Positions 50,169 through 63,514 of a stretch of DNA of 64,000 nucleotides are shown one piece after another; the stretch's first letter is position 1, and the number at the start of each line of letters is the position of its first letter. Source of the DNA: Toxoplasma gondii ME49 (Eukaryota > Apicomplexa > Conoidasida > Eucoccidiorida > Sarcocystidae); the NCBI RefSeq assembly GCF_000006565.2, contig NC_031472.1, positions 2,756,493-2,820,492 of the forward strand, written 5' to 3'. Position numbers and translations under genes: made by a program. The notes beneath the pieces were generated by a model. That model made no database searches, had not been told where the DNA came from, and saw only the letters and a program-made list of their open reading frames with translations.

Positions 50169-50541
50169 TGTAAAATTCCATAGCGATTGTACGAGGTTCG
50201 CGTCGAGGATCACTGGAACTTTTCGAATCGAGCCTGCACTTTTCTTCCGACTGCCGACGTTGCCTGCCTGAAGCCTTTTGGACCATAAGACACAAAAAAA
50301 TTCTCTCTGACGGTGTCCGACTTAATCCGCCCAGGGAACCACTAGCGTCTCTTCTGCCTTCTGCGAGCTCTGAATTTCTCGCATTTCCTCTGAGGAGAAA
50401 CACAGGGACGGACCAAAGGAACGTTGAGCAGAGAACTCTCAGGCAGGCAACGTCGGCCGTCGAAAGAAAAGTGCAGGCTCGATTCGAAAAGTTCCAGTGA
50501 GCCTCGACGCGAACCTCGTACAAGCGCTGTAGGATTTTACA
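50169..50541. repeat. Long imperfect inverted repeat: 103-bp arms, about 167-bp loop
   Basis: The left arm (50169-50271) and the reverse complement of the right arm (50439-50541) align end to end without gaps, with about eight mismatches, mostly in the outer 25 bp. The inner 78 bp have three. A shared stretch is acgaggttcgcgtcgagg, followed after one mismatch by tcactggaacttttcgaa. A transcript across it would fold into a long hairpin. It is flanked by (CATA)n on the left and (TA)n on the right. No coding frame links to it. Confidence 0.9.
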
Positions 50542-50621
50542 TGGTAATTCCTTTGTGCTTATGAGTATAAATATAGACACACCAACACGTACATGTCTGC
50601 TGGCAAGTATGCATAAATGCA

Positions 50622-50623
50622 TT

Positions 50624-50659
<36 letters not shown>

Positions 50660-50690
50660 GATATATATATATCTATATAGATAGATAGAC

Positions 50691-50724
<34 letters not shown>
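50622..50724. repeat. (TA)n / (TAGA)n microsatellite
   Basis: Almost pure TA with a short TAGATAGA interruption, right of the inverted repeat. Confidence 0.9.
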
Positions 50725-50727
<3 letters not shown>

Positions 50728-51468
50728 GAATGAGGATCGTTCACGGTGGTGTTTTTTCAGGAGTCTGTGCGTGCTCAGCGTCTAGGTTCCAGGTAAAAAC
50801 GCCTTCGAAACGGCTTTCCAGGATAGAGTCGATGCATCTGCCTTAAATTGGAATTTCTGGAGACGGTATTTGCATTAAGTAAAGTGAAACTGCCCACATT
50901 TTTTCCACGAGTAAGACCTTGTGTCTCAGCAGAAGAGTGCATCATCCACAAAACGCCAAAGCGTCGCGCAGACACCGTGATAGCCTTGGTGAGCAGATGC
51001 CTTTTTCGTGAGGAAAAGGAACGCATACCTGTCGGGTGACAAGAAGAAAGCATCTCCGCATGCGTCTCTCAGTTCAGGACTGAGGGCCTACTTCCTACAA
51101 TCACCCTTTCGCGAGTACACACGGTGGACTTCAAGAGACGGAAAGCAGAAGGCCTGCCTTGCCCCAGAACGGTGCGCAAAATGCCTATCCATGTGTAGAC
51201 ATGCTATCCAAAAAGACAGGCGTACATATGCGTTGGTCTGAATAAACAGGCGCATGCTTTTACATGTTCATGTCTCTCTTTGTGTGTCTGTGTGTGTGTA
51301 CGCATATGCGTAGAATTCAGGGTGGTGCGAAGCTGCTGTTTTGCGTAGATGAAAAAGGAGCTGTTGTCGTCCGAGAATTGTAAAAAAGGTAACTGGAGAA
51401 CAGAAACATGCCCAGGGAAGTTGGACAGTTTAACTCAACTCAGAGGAACGTTTAATTTCGCATCTATA

Positions 51469-51499
51469 TGCATGCAACGCGAGTAAAATGAGTGCATGC
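51469..51499. promoter_or_regulatory. Two TGCATGC motifs upstream of the helicase gene
   Basis: Palindromic TGCATGC occurs at 51469-51475 and 51493-51499, about 0.8 kb before the ATG. The motif is known as an over-represented upstream element and AP2-type binding site in apicomplexans; a role here is inference. Confidence 0.35.
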
Positions 51500-52310
51500 A
51501 GGTGAGTGTGTTGCATCTGAGTCTGTGTGTACGAGCCCAGTTTGCGGCCGAACGTGAAGAAGAACCAGACATTCTCCTTCCAGTCTTCTGTCGCCGCTTT
51601 TTTTTCTCTTCCCTCTTTCCTTTTCTTTTTCCTTTCTTCTTCTTTCCTCCTTTTCCCCCTCGACTGTCGTCTGTTCTCTCCTCGTCACTGTGGCCTCACT
51701 TCACTTGCCGGCTGTCGAGGCAGCGCGAGAGACAGAGACAGGACGAAGCTGCGGTTTCGGCGGCTGTTGCGTTTTTCCTTTCGCGTTGAAACCTCACTGT
51801 CTGTGGGTGAGAGAGGAAGGTTCTTCGCTCTTCGTTTCTCTTCCTTTCCTTACGTATCTCGAGAAGATCTTCGTACTGGTGTCCTGAGCTGAAAAGCGCG
51901 GCGACTCCGTTATGTCCATTCTCCATCTTCGTCGTCTGTTGGGTCTCTCTGCACTTTCTTCTGCTCCTTTTTTCCGGCACAAAAAGAAGTACAATCGAGA
52001 GAGGCATAAAGTCAGCGGATTTTCTTTCGTCTTCAGGCCATCTTTGAGTCCCTCGAACGCTGGACTTCCTGTCCCACCTTCGATCTGGAACTTCCTCCTC
52101 AGTTCTTCTTCTCTTTTCATTTCTCTCCTTTTTCCTGCGTTTCTGCTCGCGAAGCAGTCGTGACGTTCCCCCTTTCTCTTCTCCTTCTTCTTGTCCTTCT
52201 CCGTCTTCTCTTTCGCTCCTCTGTTCTTCTCGCTCTTGCGTCCTTTTTCTTCTTTGTGCTTTGCTGCTGGCGTTATTCTCTCCGTGTCTGCGCGCTGCGG
52301 TGGAGAAACC

Positions 52311-52763
52311 ATGGCCAAGCCGAGCAAGGCGAGTAGCAAGGAAGGCGGCGGATCGGCAGAGGCGGCGAAGGAGGCGAACAAGAAGGGGAAAAAGAGCGAA
52401 AAGGAAACGGATCCGAAAAAAACAGACGGAAAAAACGCCCCCCCCACAACCAAAAATGACAAAAAGGGAAAGAAAAAAGGCGAGCCGGTACGCTCAATAT
52501 ATATTTATATTCAATTAATGGCTCATATACACTCTTATGAATATATTGACTTTATGACATATATATAAGCACATTCAAATTATGTTACATATGTATATAT
52601 ATATATATATATATTCATATAGTGTATGATGGAGATCTGGATTTTATTATATATATATATATATATGTTTTATGATGAATATATTTGGATACATATGAAG
52701 ATATGTATGGATGTAAATAGATACGCATGCATAAAACAGGGATGTAGAAGCGAAACAGAAATA

Positions 52764-52803
<40 letters not shown>

Positions 52804-52969
52804 TATATGTGCTAATAGAGATATTGGTAGATCAATAGACATAGATCGATATAGAAGCATACAAATTGATATATGAAGATGTGGTGAGCAATACTAAAAA
52901 TCTACTTATATATATATATATATATATATTTAAATACGTTTGTGCAGACGCGTAGGAAGAGCTAGTTAC

Positions 52970-53019
<50 letters not shown>

Positions 53020-56000
53020 GTTTCCCTTTATGCATGTGTGTATTTGCTGGGTTTTTTTAAGGGGGGCTCGGCTTAAGTGTATTTGAGTGCTTTTGTGTGG
53101 AGAACATCTCTGTAATATAGAACTGGTGGAAGCGCCTTGGAGAAGAATGAAAGAGCGAGAAACTTGTGCTGAGCAAAGAGACGCGAGAACTACGAGAAGA
53201 ACCTCCTGGATGTCCGCAGGGGAGAACGAAGCTTGTCTGATGAACATATTTCTTCTTTCCATGTAGCTGTGTACGTAGCTGTCGGATCTCGTCTCTGCAC
53301 ATTTGCATGATCGTGAAACTGTCTGCGTTGTACGAACTTCTTGACTGGAAATAACTTTTCTATGAATTGGCAGTGTCCCCAAACCGAGCGCCGCTCGAAA
53401 CGGTTCACCTGGCTTTTCATCAGAACGTCTCCCCATAATCGCCGGCATGTTTTGCGTCAGGACCCAGTCCCCGGCGGCGACAAGAAGACCGATACGCCAC
53501 AGCCTCTTCCTCCAGGGCATATCGAGCTGAAGCCTTTTCAACGAACTCCGAAGCAGCTTCTTCACAACTATTGTCAAAAAGTAGGCACTTTCACACCGTG
53601 AGTTTTCGTCTTTCTGACTGGGTCTCCTTTTCGTTTCTGTTCTGCTTCCTCGCCTCGACCATCCCCTGCTCAGTTTGGCTTGTCTTTTTTTCTCGGCGTG
53701 GAGCAACAAGGGAAAGGCACAAGGCAGGACGGGTGCTGCTCCCGTCCTTATTCGTCGTCTCTGCTTCTCTTAATTCTTTTCTGTCTCCTTGGTCTCTTTC
53801 TCTCTCTTGTTCGCACTCTCATTCTGGTCCTCTTTCGCGTCCGCGTTCTCTTGCTCCGTCTCTTGTGTTCTCTCCTTTGTTCCTTCTTCGTCTTCACTCT
53901 TGTCGGTTCTCTTTCGCTGTCGCGTCTGCTTCGCGGGCTTCCAACGCGCCTGCGTTTCGCAGCGCCTTTGAAGGGGCGTTCTCTTTTCAGTTTCTGTCCG
54001 CCGTTCGCTCTTTGTGGTTGGAAAAAAAGTTCGCGCGTTTTCTGAGTTTCGCGTCTGACGCTTCGGACTGTGTTTTTCGCCAGCACAAGCTACCGAAGCC
54101 GCGCTTCGAGCAGAAGAAAGCGAACGCGCCAGGCCGCTTTCGCTCTGAGTGCGTCATGCCGCATGCGAAGGACGCCTCGAAGACGATGAGGTGGGAAGCG
54201 AACTGCCAGCGAAAATTCACGAAAATCCAAAATGGAGGGCGACCAGCAGGAGGACGCAATTCAGAGAGAGACGCGTGTGATCGTAGAGCACTAGCGAACA
54301 GAGAACCACACGGAAAAAAGAAGCAGGTTTCTGGGAGACGAGAGGCACTACCGACCGCAAGAGGACTGCCGGTAGAGAGTAACTTGCTTTTCCTGTTTTT
54401 TTCAGATTTCTCACTGAACAAGACTGGGAGTTCAAGACACACAGCGAACATTTTTCTGCTCTTCTCGCGCTACACTTCCTCGAGCCCACTCGGCCCTATG
54501 AGAAATTGTTCCCTTCCCCCTTCCGCGAAGCCTGGCTCTCCCTCGCACCTCCTCCTGCACCGGCCACCAAAAAACAAGCGCCGTCTCGACGACTGCCTGT
54601 TTCCTCTCCTTCTTCCTCTTCCTCCTCTTCTTCTTCATCTTCTTCTTCTTCATCTTCTTCTTCTTCATCTTCTTCTTCTTCATCTTCGTCTGCCTCTTCG
54701 TCTGCTTCTTCGTCTGCCTCTTCTGCTTCGGCGTCTGCGTTGAACCAAGGACGTCGTGAGAAAACCAAGGAGACGTGTGCTCCTCCAGCGCCGTCTCGCG
54801 CTTCTTCTCGCCATACGCCTCCACCTGCCTCGTCTTCACCTTCTCTAGCTTCTCCTCCGTCTTCTTCTCCTCCGTCTTCGTCTCCTCCGTCTTCGTCTCC
54901 TCCGTCTTCGTCTCCTCCGTCTTCTTCTCTCTCGTCTGCTTCTTCTTCTGCGCCGACCTTCTCTATTAGCAGCGCTCGTCAGTTCGCCTCAGAGTATCAC
55001 CGAAAGCAAGAAGCGAATGCGTTGCGCGTTGCTCGAGCGCAGAAAGAGAAGAAGCGTGAGCTGGCACAGAAGCAGAAACAGAGTCAAGACCCCACAGTGT
55101 TCATGGCCTCTGCAGTTCGAGGTGCCGTCAGATCTGTTCTCCTCAAGTCTCTCCGTCGCCTCGCCTCCGTTTCTCCTCTTGCTTCGCTTTCTTCTTCTTC
55201 TTCTCTGTCTTCCGCTGCTGCGACTTGCGCGGCTGGTTCGTCGCCGGTCTTTCCGCCGGCCTGGCACAGCCGCGAATGGCGAGAGCAGTGCGTCTCTCTC
55301 TTTCAGTCTCCGGGAGAACCTCTCTCGGCTGTCAAGCTCTCTGGCGAGCTTCCAACTGCTTTGTTCAGGACCCTCACGACGCAGGGATTCTCAGAGGCTC
55401 GAGCACGCGTCGCGCTGGAGGCGCTTGCATGCGCGTTGACACAGACACAAACTTCCAGACAGAGGGAGGGAGGGAAAAGAGACCCGCAGCTTTTCGGCGA
55501 GGCGCTCCAGTCTCTCGTGGACTTCATTTGCCTCAACGAAGAATGCGAAGAGGCGCTGCCGCGCGCGTTCGACCCTCGAGGCAAGCAAATCGAGGTCCAC
55601 GTTTTCTCGAAGGATCCAGGAAGAGACGAAAATGAAGAAGATGAAGCAAGCGAAGAAGAAGACCATGGAGAAGATGAGAGCGATGCCGCTGAGAGAGAAG
55701 ACTGGCTACGCCAGAGACAGATGGCTGCGAACGGCTTTGCAGAAGGCGATGCAGAGGCTTTTCAGAAGCAACGAGGGGGGACAGGCAGGACCAGAAGCTC
55801 TCAGAGAAGGCAGATGCTGGAGAATTGGGATGTTCCGTTTTTCGCGCTTCTCTCACCGAGTGTGGACGACGAGGAGGCGCATGCAATGGAGCCGAACATA
55901 GAAGAAACACCGGAGAGGCAGCTCGACGAAGCTCTCGAACGCTTGGAGGCTCTGCGGCAGGTTTTTCTCTCGCTCTTGCCTCGTGTCTCAAAGTCCGCGA

Positions 56001-58644
56001 CTGGCGCCGCTGCTGCACCACAGAAGAGTTGCTCTGCCGAGGAGACAAAAGCGACAAAGCCGACACCCATGAAGAACCTGGGAGATCCTCCCGAGGTTCC
56101 TGAGAGCTGGGAAGAAGACGAGCTGTTCACGCAAGAGGTCGGAGCCTTGGAGCAGGGGCTCGAAGATTCAGACTCCAGAGAAGCAGTCGAAGTCTCTGCG
56201 TTTCATGCTTTCTGCGCAAGTGCGAATCTGTTCGGACCTGCCTCGGCTCTGTTGGCAGACGTCGAGAAGAAAGCATCTGGAAGAGAACAAGGAGATGCGG
56301 TCTCTCGACTCTTCCTCAGCGCCACAGAGACCTGGCTAGGAGGGAGACAGAAGGCAACGCAGCTGCACGCGACGGAGGCGGAGGCCGAGCAGAGCGAGAG
56401 GGATGCGCGCGACTTTCTCCGACGGCTGAACGACTTGGTTGGCGGAACGCAAACGACAAGGATGCGCGTGGAAGAGGTGCGAGAGGTTATATATGCATCT
56501 TCGCGCATGCGCTTTTTTTGATGCCCGTTTTGCTGATTCGCGTTTCTCGCTGGCTTCCTTCTCTCACGCCTGCCTTTCTTCCACCGTCTTCTGTCTCTCT
56601 CGCGAGGCACGAGAACGACTACAGGCAGAGCAGCCGATCTAGCAATTCTGTCCTGCATGCGCATGTGGAGCGCTTCATATGCAGAAGAGGGACATATGTG
56701 TGGCTGTGTTTGTGCGTATCATGGGAGAGACATGTAACGGATCGTAGACACTGCTGCGTCTCTGTTTAGGATATACATTGCTGAATGATTGGGCCTCTGT
56801 ACCGAGACAACCTCTTCGTGGAATGCGAGAATTGCGATACAACTTCTAGAGCTGGTCTTTGCGTTTTCACTGCCGGCTGCTTTGTACGGAGGATGTCGTC
56901 GCTGCTCGGGAACCTATTTCTTGGGTTTCAGAAGTCGTTTTCGCAAGAACATGTTTGTGTGTTTTTAGCTGCTGAATGCGGAGAAGGAAGCAATTGACAG
57001 TCTGTTTCCAGAGGCGTCTTATCGGATTCTTCCTGCGGCTTCGCTTCCGGGGGTGTATGTATCCTTCCTCGTCGAGAACATTTCGACCGAGCCTTTTGCT
57101 TCTCTCTTTCCTTCCCTCATTTTGCCACCCTTTCTTCAAGGAAAACTCTTCGTTTATTCCCCTCCAGACGAAGGCCTTTACCCCCTTCTTCCTCCCCTTG
57201 TCTGGGTTCACCTGTCCCCCTCTTCTGTGTCTCCTTGTCTCGGTTTCCTGTCTTTCTTTCTGTCTCTCGCGGCTTCGCGTTTTGCCGTCACGCGTTTGCT
57301 GCTCTCGCCGCTCTCGTCGCTCTTTCCGAGCGCTTCATGTGCAGTTCTCTCTCCTGTCCATCGTCTCCTCTGTCCTGCGGGACCTCCGCCTTCTTCTCTA
57401 CCTGACGAGAGCGCGCTGCTCGAGGCGCTGGACGATGTGACTTTACACGCGTCGCTTTTAGACATCTCCGCCTTCCTCCAATCGCCTTCTCAGCTCGGCG
57501 ACAGTCTGCAGGAAATCGAGGAACTCGTCCGTTCTTCTCAGACAAGCGAAGCGACCAGCGCCGAAAGCTGCGGAGAAGAAGGATCACACGCGAGAGAACA
57601 AGAGGGAAACCAAGAAGGAGAAGAAGCGAGAGAACAGAGGAAGAGGCGTCTTTTGCGGCGGTGGTGCTCCTGGCTTGGTCTCTACGAAGCGAGGGCCGCG
57701 GACGAGAAGCGTCGAGTTGCGGGCATGGCGAAGAGAGGCAGAGATGGGCAGGCAAGCGTCGGCGACCGCAAGCGCGACGCAGGTGAAAGAGGGAGAGAAG
57801 CAGCGAAAGCCGCCTCGCCGCCACTCTCGAGGGAAGAGCGAGGGAGAAGCCGGCAGGAAGAGAAGAACGAGAAAGGAACAAAGAGAGAAGAGAGAGGAGA
57901 AGAGAAAAGAAGCTTCACTGTCGACGCCCGAGAGGACCCAGAGGGGGCTCAAGGCCGGGGAAAAAACAGCGACTCCGGACGAGGCGAGAAGAGGCACGAA
58001 GAGGCAGGCGTTCCGCGCGTGTATCCCCTGTCCCCCGATTTGTGCAAACAAATCCTCGATGGCAAGCGCATAGAACGAGGCAAAGCCGAAGCCTGCGTTC
58101 TTCCCATTCGCTCCCAGGAAGACGCTCTACACCAGTTCATGACAGATCCGAGTCGACGCGTCCTCGTGCTGCAAGGAGAAACGGGGTCGGGCGCGACGAA
58201 AAACGGAGGAGACAGAAAGACAGAGACGGCGGAAAAAAGAGCAAAAAAGAAAAATGAGAAAAGGGGGAAAACGCCAAAAGGAGCAAAACGAAACGAAGAG
58301 ACAAACGAGAAAAAAAGGGAAAAAGCGAAGAAGGGCAACGCAAAAGAAGGGAACGAAGACGGCAGACGAAGACGAACGGCGAAGACGTTTTGTCGTTTTT
58401 TGCGTCAGAGTATTTATTTTAGCTCAAGACTGACGCGAGAAGAGAGCAGATTCGAGAAGAAGAGAGAAAAACAGGGAGGGCGAAACAGGGAGAGAAAAAG
58501 AACAAAACGTAGCAGAAAGGAAGAAACCGATCTTGTTTTCGCATCACACGGAGAACTATATTGATGCAAATCTTTTTATACTCACGCATATGGAGTGTCG
58601 TAGACATACATTTTTAGACGTAATGGTGCACGTGGACGTGCATA

Positions 58645-58680
<36 letters not shown>

Positions 58681-59213
58681 TATATATACATATATATACA
58701 TATATATATATATATGTATATACATTTATATATTTATTTGCATACGTTTCTGGCTGCATGTTTTTGTGCGGATGTGATTTTTCTCCTCAGTTCAGGAAAG
58801 ACGACGCAAGTCCCGCGGATCCTCCTCGAATCTGCTGCGGAGGCTGTCCTCGCTCAAGATCCTTCTGCCCCTTCTTCGTTTTCGCGGAACTGTTTTATTT
58901 TGTGCAGTCAGCCGCGCCGTCTGGCCGCACTGTCTGTCGCGTCGCGGGTGTCTGAGGAGATGGGGGCGCCTCTGGGGGACTTGGTCGGCTATCAAATTCG
59001 TTTGGAGGCGAAGATCTCTCGCCGGACGCGCCTTCTCTTTTGTACTCACGGAGTTGTGCTCAGAAAATTCCTCAGCGATCGGTGAGTTCGAAACTGACAA
59101 AACCTGAGATACCATGGCAAACATCCACCTGCAGACTGGGCTGGAAAAACACACCGGCGACGCTCTCTGTGCTCCTGTGATCCAGTTCTACTACATATGC
59201 AAAACGTAGCTGG

Positions 59214-59268
<55 letters not shown>

Positions 59269-62200
59269 GACTGACACACGTTCTATATATATATATATAC
59301 ATATCTGGGCAGCTTTCTGCGTTTCTTTATTGAAGGTTCTTCGTCAACGAAACTTTTCACACGTTTAAGCGCGCGTTTGTGTTTGCATGTGAGTTACACA
59401 TTTCTGTGAACGGAGACTTTATTAAGGCATGTTCGTTTTTTCGCTTCCCCCCACTTGCTCCCCTCTCTTTTCACTGTTTGTTGCGCCTGCCCCCTGGCGC
59501 GTTCTTGGATTTCCTCAGAAATTTGACGGATGTCACCGTTGTTGTTGTTGACGAAGTTCACGAACGAGCAACGGAAGTCGACCTTCTTTTGCTTCTTCTC
59601 TCGAGGGCTCTTGTCGTCAATCGAAAGGTACTTGCGGCAGACAGAAGTCGTTTTCTTACCACCTGACTTTCGCTGTACCGCACCGCGTTGTCACCGTTCT
59701 GTCTCCTTTTCTTCTTCTCCTTTCCTGGCTGCCTGCCCCGGACAGATGCGAGAACGAGGCTTTTCAGTTCTTCCTCCTCCGACTAGTGTGTATGCCGGGT
59801 CGGTGCCTCGCCTCCACAAAAACATCTCTCCCTTTTGCGCCTTTCTACGCTCTGAACCACAACGACCTTTGCTGTGTCTTTCGAGTTTTCCATGCTCTCC
59901 TTGAACGGGCAGAAAAGGTTTTCTGCGATTCTCGCTGCGGCGCGTTCTCCCTCTCTCTGTCCTCGCATCCACTGCATACGTTCGTCTTTCTAACTGCTTC
60001 TTCTTCCTCGTCTCGTATTTCCTGTTTCGGCCGTGCGTTGCTTGCTGCTCGCGCCTCTCGTTCCTCCTCGGTGCGGCGCGGAGGTGTGGCGAGCTGTGTT
60101 TTCGCGGGAGGTTCCTCGGCAACTTCAAAGCGCGAGGAAACATTCCTTCCAACACTTCTCAATTTGGATGTGCGTCCACGCGTCTTCTGTCGATAACAGA
60201 TGCTCTAACTGTCGATCAGCGACGCCTACCGCCATGACACACTATTGCGAGGAAAGACTTTGTCACCTGCGTATGCATATTCCTGGAAGAGCGCCAACGG
60301 GCGCGTGCGTCGCTTGTCGCTCGCTCTCTTCGTATTTCGCACTTGAACGTCCGTCTTTTTTGCAGCTGAAAGTCGTCCTCATGAGCGCCAGCTTATCGCT
60401 CGAGTTCTTCGCCTCCTACTTCCGGCGCCTTCCCTTCTCCGCCCTCTCCCCGCCCAGCCATCAACGTCACTCCGCGCGTTCGCCTTCTGCTCTCGCGTCG
60501 TCCACTGCAAGTGTGGTGACGCTGTACGTTCCTGGTCGCGCGTACCCAGTGTCGGTGTTTTACGCGGAAGACGTATGTCGTTTTCTGGAGCAAGAAGGGG
60601 AGGGCGAGTCGCTGGGGTCCGCCTGTGTCGCGTTTCGTCCTGCTGCTCTTGGCGCGGGACCTGGAGGAGCTGCTGCTTTGAGCGCAGGCTTCTCCTCCGA
60701 GGAGACTGGCGAGAGAGCCTTCGTCTCCTCCTTCTCCTCCTCCGTCGCCGTCGCGCCGCTCCCGGACATCATTCGCGCGATCTGCTCGCTGATTTGCTTC
60801 CTCCACCACACTCGCCCCTTGCGAGCATCGGACATCGAGCGCGGAGCTCCGGTCACGCGAACGAAACGCGAAGAGAAGTCGCAGGGCGGCGGAGCGATCC
60901 TCGTCTTCCTCAGCGGCGTCGGAGAAGTCAACAGTGCCTGCCGCGCGTGCGAAGATCTCAAGCTTCCACTCTGGATTCTCCCCTGCCATGCTGCCCTCCA
61001 GCCTGCGCAGCAGCAAAAAGTAGGTCTCACAAAAAAGCGAGAAAGGCGACAGCGAAGAAGCGATAAAAAACGAAGGAGCGACGCGAGAAGAAGCAGAAGA
61101 GACGCACCTGGGGAAACTGCGAGAAACGAGCTGTGAGTGCCGCCTTGTGTGTTGACGACCGTCTCTTGAAAAACGCTGGGTTCTTAAACAACGGCGAAGG
61201 AAAACACAAACAGAGGAGGCGACAAACGAGAGGGAAAACAGCTGAAACAGGGACGACAGACCAACCAGAAAAACGTCTTTGTTCTTTGTTGTCCGGTCGT
61301 CCCCAGGTCTTTCACCCCGCTCCTCGAGGCCTTCGCAAAGTCGTCATCTCCACAAACATCGCTGAAACTTCCATCACCATTCCTGTAGGTTGAAGCACCG
61401 TCTCTCTTTCTCCCCTTTCTCCTTGTTTTGCCCTTTCGTTTTCTTCTCGCTGCTTCGCTCTCTCTTTCTCGGTGTTTGAAGTCCGTGAGTGCACCGGGAG
61501 GCCGCGAAAGAGAGCACGAAGAGGCTACATCTGTTTCCTGTGTTCACTTTCAGGACGTTTCGTACGTGATTGACTCCGGACTTCACAAACAGATGGAGTA
61601 CGACTCGTACCGTCGCCTGAGTCGACTGCAGGAGCAAGCAATCTCGCGCTCGTCCGCTCAGCAGCGAGCAGGACGCGCGGGGCGGGTCACTGCAGGCGAG
61701 TGTTTCCGCCTCTACGAAAGGCGGACGTTCGAGAAGTACATGAAAGAGTAGGTGGCGAAGGGGACTCAGGAAGAGGGAAAGAGACGAGAAGCGAGAAGAA
61801 GGCGGCAAACACAAATGCAGAAGAAGAGCACAGAGAACTGGCGAAAGGTACAGAGAGTGGAAGAGAAGAACCTCAGAGGGACGAAAGACTCTGGGGGTTT
61901 GGAGAGACGCGTTGGTGCCGTCGCTGGACAGAAGACGGTCGAGGCGCAGCGATGGAGTGCGTAGAAGAGAGAGAAGACGAACTCGAGAGACGTGGAGGAG
62001 ATACTTCTGCTTGCCGTTCTTCTGTGCAGATGCGAGACTCCCGAGCTTCAACGACAACCGCTGGAGAATGTCTGCCTGCAACTCAAGGTGAGAGGATCCC
62101 AATACGAAAGGGAGGCGAAAAACATACACAGGGGAGGAGAGGAGAACGAAGGAGAGGAGACAGAGTCGGCGAAGACAGATGGCGAACATAAGCCGCAAAA

Positions 62201-63479
62201 TAAGGACGAAGTGAAACGACAGGAAGAAAGAAATAAAAGCGCGTTCAGCGACTCTGACGGCGACACGGAGCGGAGGAAAGGAACGACGCCAGGAGGCCGA
62301 GGTGGAACGAGAAGATGAAGATAAAACATGATTGAATCGATGATTGTGTGTTTTCTGATTCTTTTATACTTTTTTGCGGTTTCCCTCGTTCTCCTCTCTG
62401 TCTCGCAAAGGCGATTTTCCCGCAGGTTCCACTGCAGCAGATCCTCGCGGAATGCATCGAGCCTCCGTCTCAGGCGAGCATTGTCTCAGCAATAAAGTAA
62501 ATCGAGAAGGGTTCTTGTATGGCTTGTCTCTTTTCTCATGTCTTCTCTTATATCTTCTTCTGTCTCTTCTTCGCTCTCGCCTTCGCTTTCTCTCTCTCTT
62601 TCTGGCTTCACCTGTCTCTTTCCCCATTGGTCTCTTTCGTCGTTTTCTCACTGTCATTTTCTCTCTCTCTTCAGTTGCCGCTTCAACCGTGTCTCTTTTC
62701 CTCTTCACTTCTCTTTCCATCTGGGTGTCTCACTCGCCTGCTTCCTGCTCTGGTCCCCGAGCCTCGCTTTCACCTTTTTCTCTGTCTCCTCTTCTTCTCT
62801 TTCTCTCTATCTGTCTGCTCTACCTTCTTCCCCCATTCTCCTTCTCGCCTTCCACTCTCTGCCTGTCCGTCTCTCTCTGCTGTGTCTCCTCTCCTCTCTG
62901 TTCCCTTGTTCAGGAACTTGGAGTGTCTGGGGGCGTTGCAGCGTTCGCGGTCTGCAGACGAGTGCGACGGTGTCAGAGGCAAGAGCAGAGAGCAGGTAGA
63001 AAGGCGGACGCACGAGCGAGAGCGGCTGACGAACCTTGGTCGAGTTCTCTCGCTGTTCCCAGTGGACCTTGCGTTTGCGCGCATGTTGATTTACTCGGCT
63101 GCTCTCTCCTGCCTCGAAGAAATGACCGCTCTCTGTGCCCTCCTCGCCGTCGAAAGCTCCCTGTACGTTTCCCACCTCATCAACCCCAACGCGTTGGCAA
63201 ACAGACGAAAGGTACGAGTCCAGGCGAAGCATACGAAAACATGAAAGTCGCTGGCGACGCGAAAAGTGAAATGCGATGCAACAACACGGTTGTTTCGCAA
63301 CACAAAAGACGCATCCTTATGCTTAACTTCTCACAATTGCAAATGTGCACGCATTCACATCTATTCACATATATACAGATGTATATACAGATATATACAT
63401 GTATATGTATGTACATACATGCATACCTGTATGTATATACATGCATATACTTAAATGCGTTTGCATATACATTAACATG

Positions 63480-63514
<35 letters not shown>

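Larger units (their letters stand above)
48809..52310. other. Spacer between the SET and helicase genes
   Basis: No supported gene. The longest open frame (plus strand 48805-49554, 249 codons) is low-complexity and hydrophobic without a domain. The region holds a (TACA)n tract, a long inverted repeat and (TA)n tracts, listed separately. TGCATGC occurs at 51469-51475 and 51493-51499, upstream of the helicase start; the motif is over-represented in T. gondii promoters. Confidence 0.6.
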
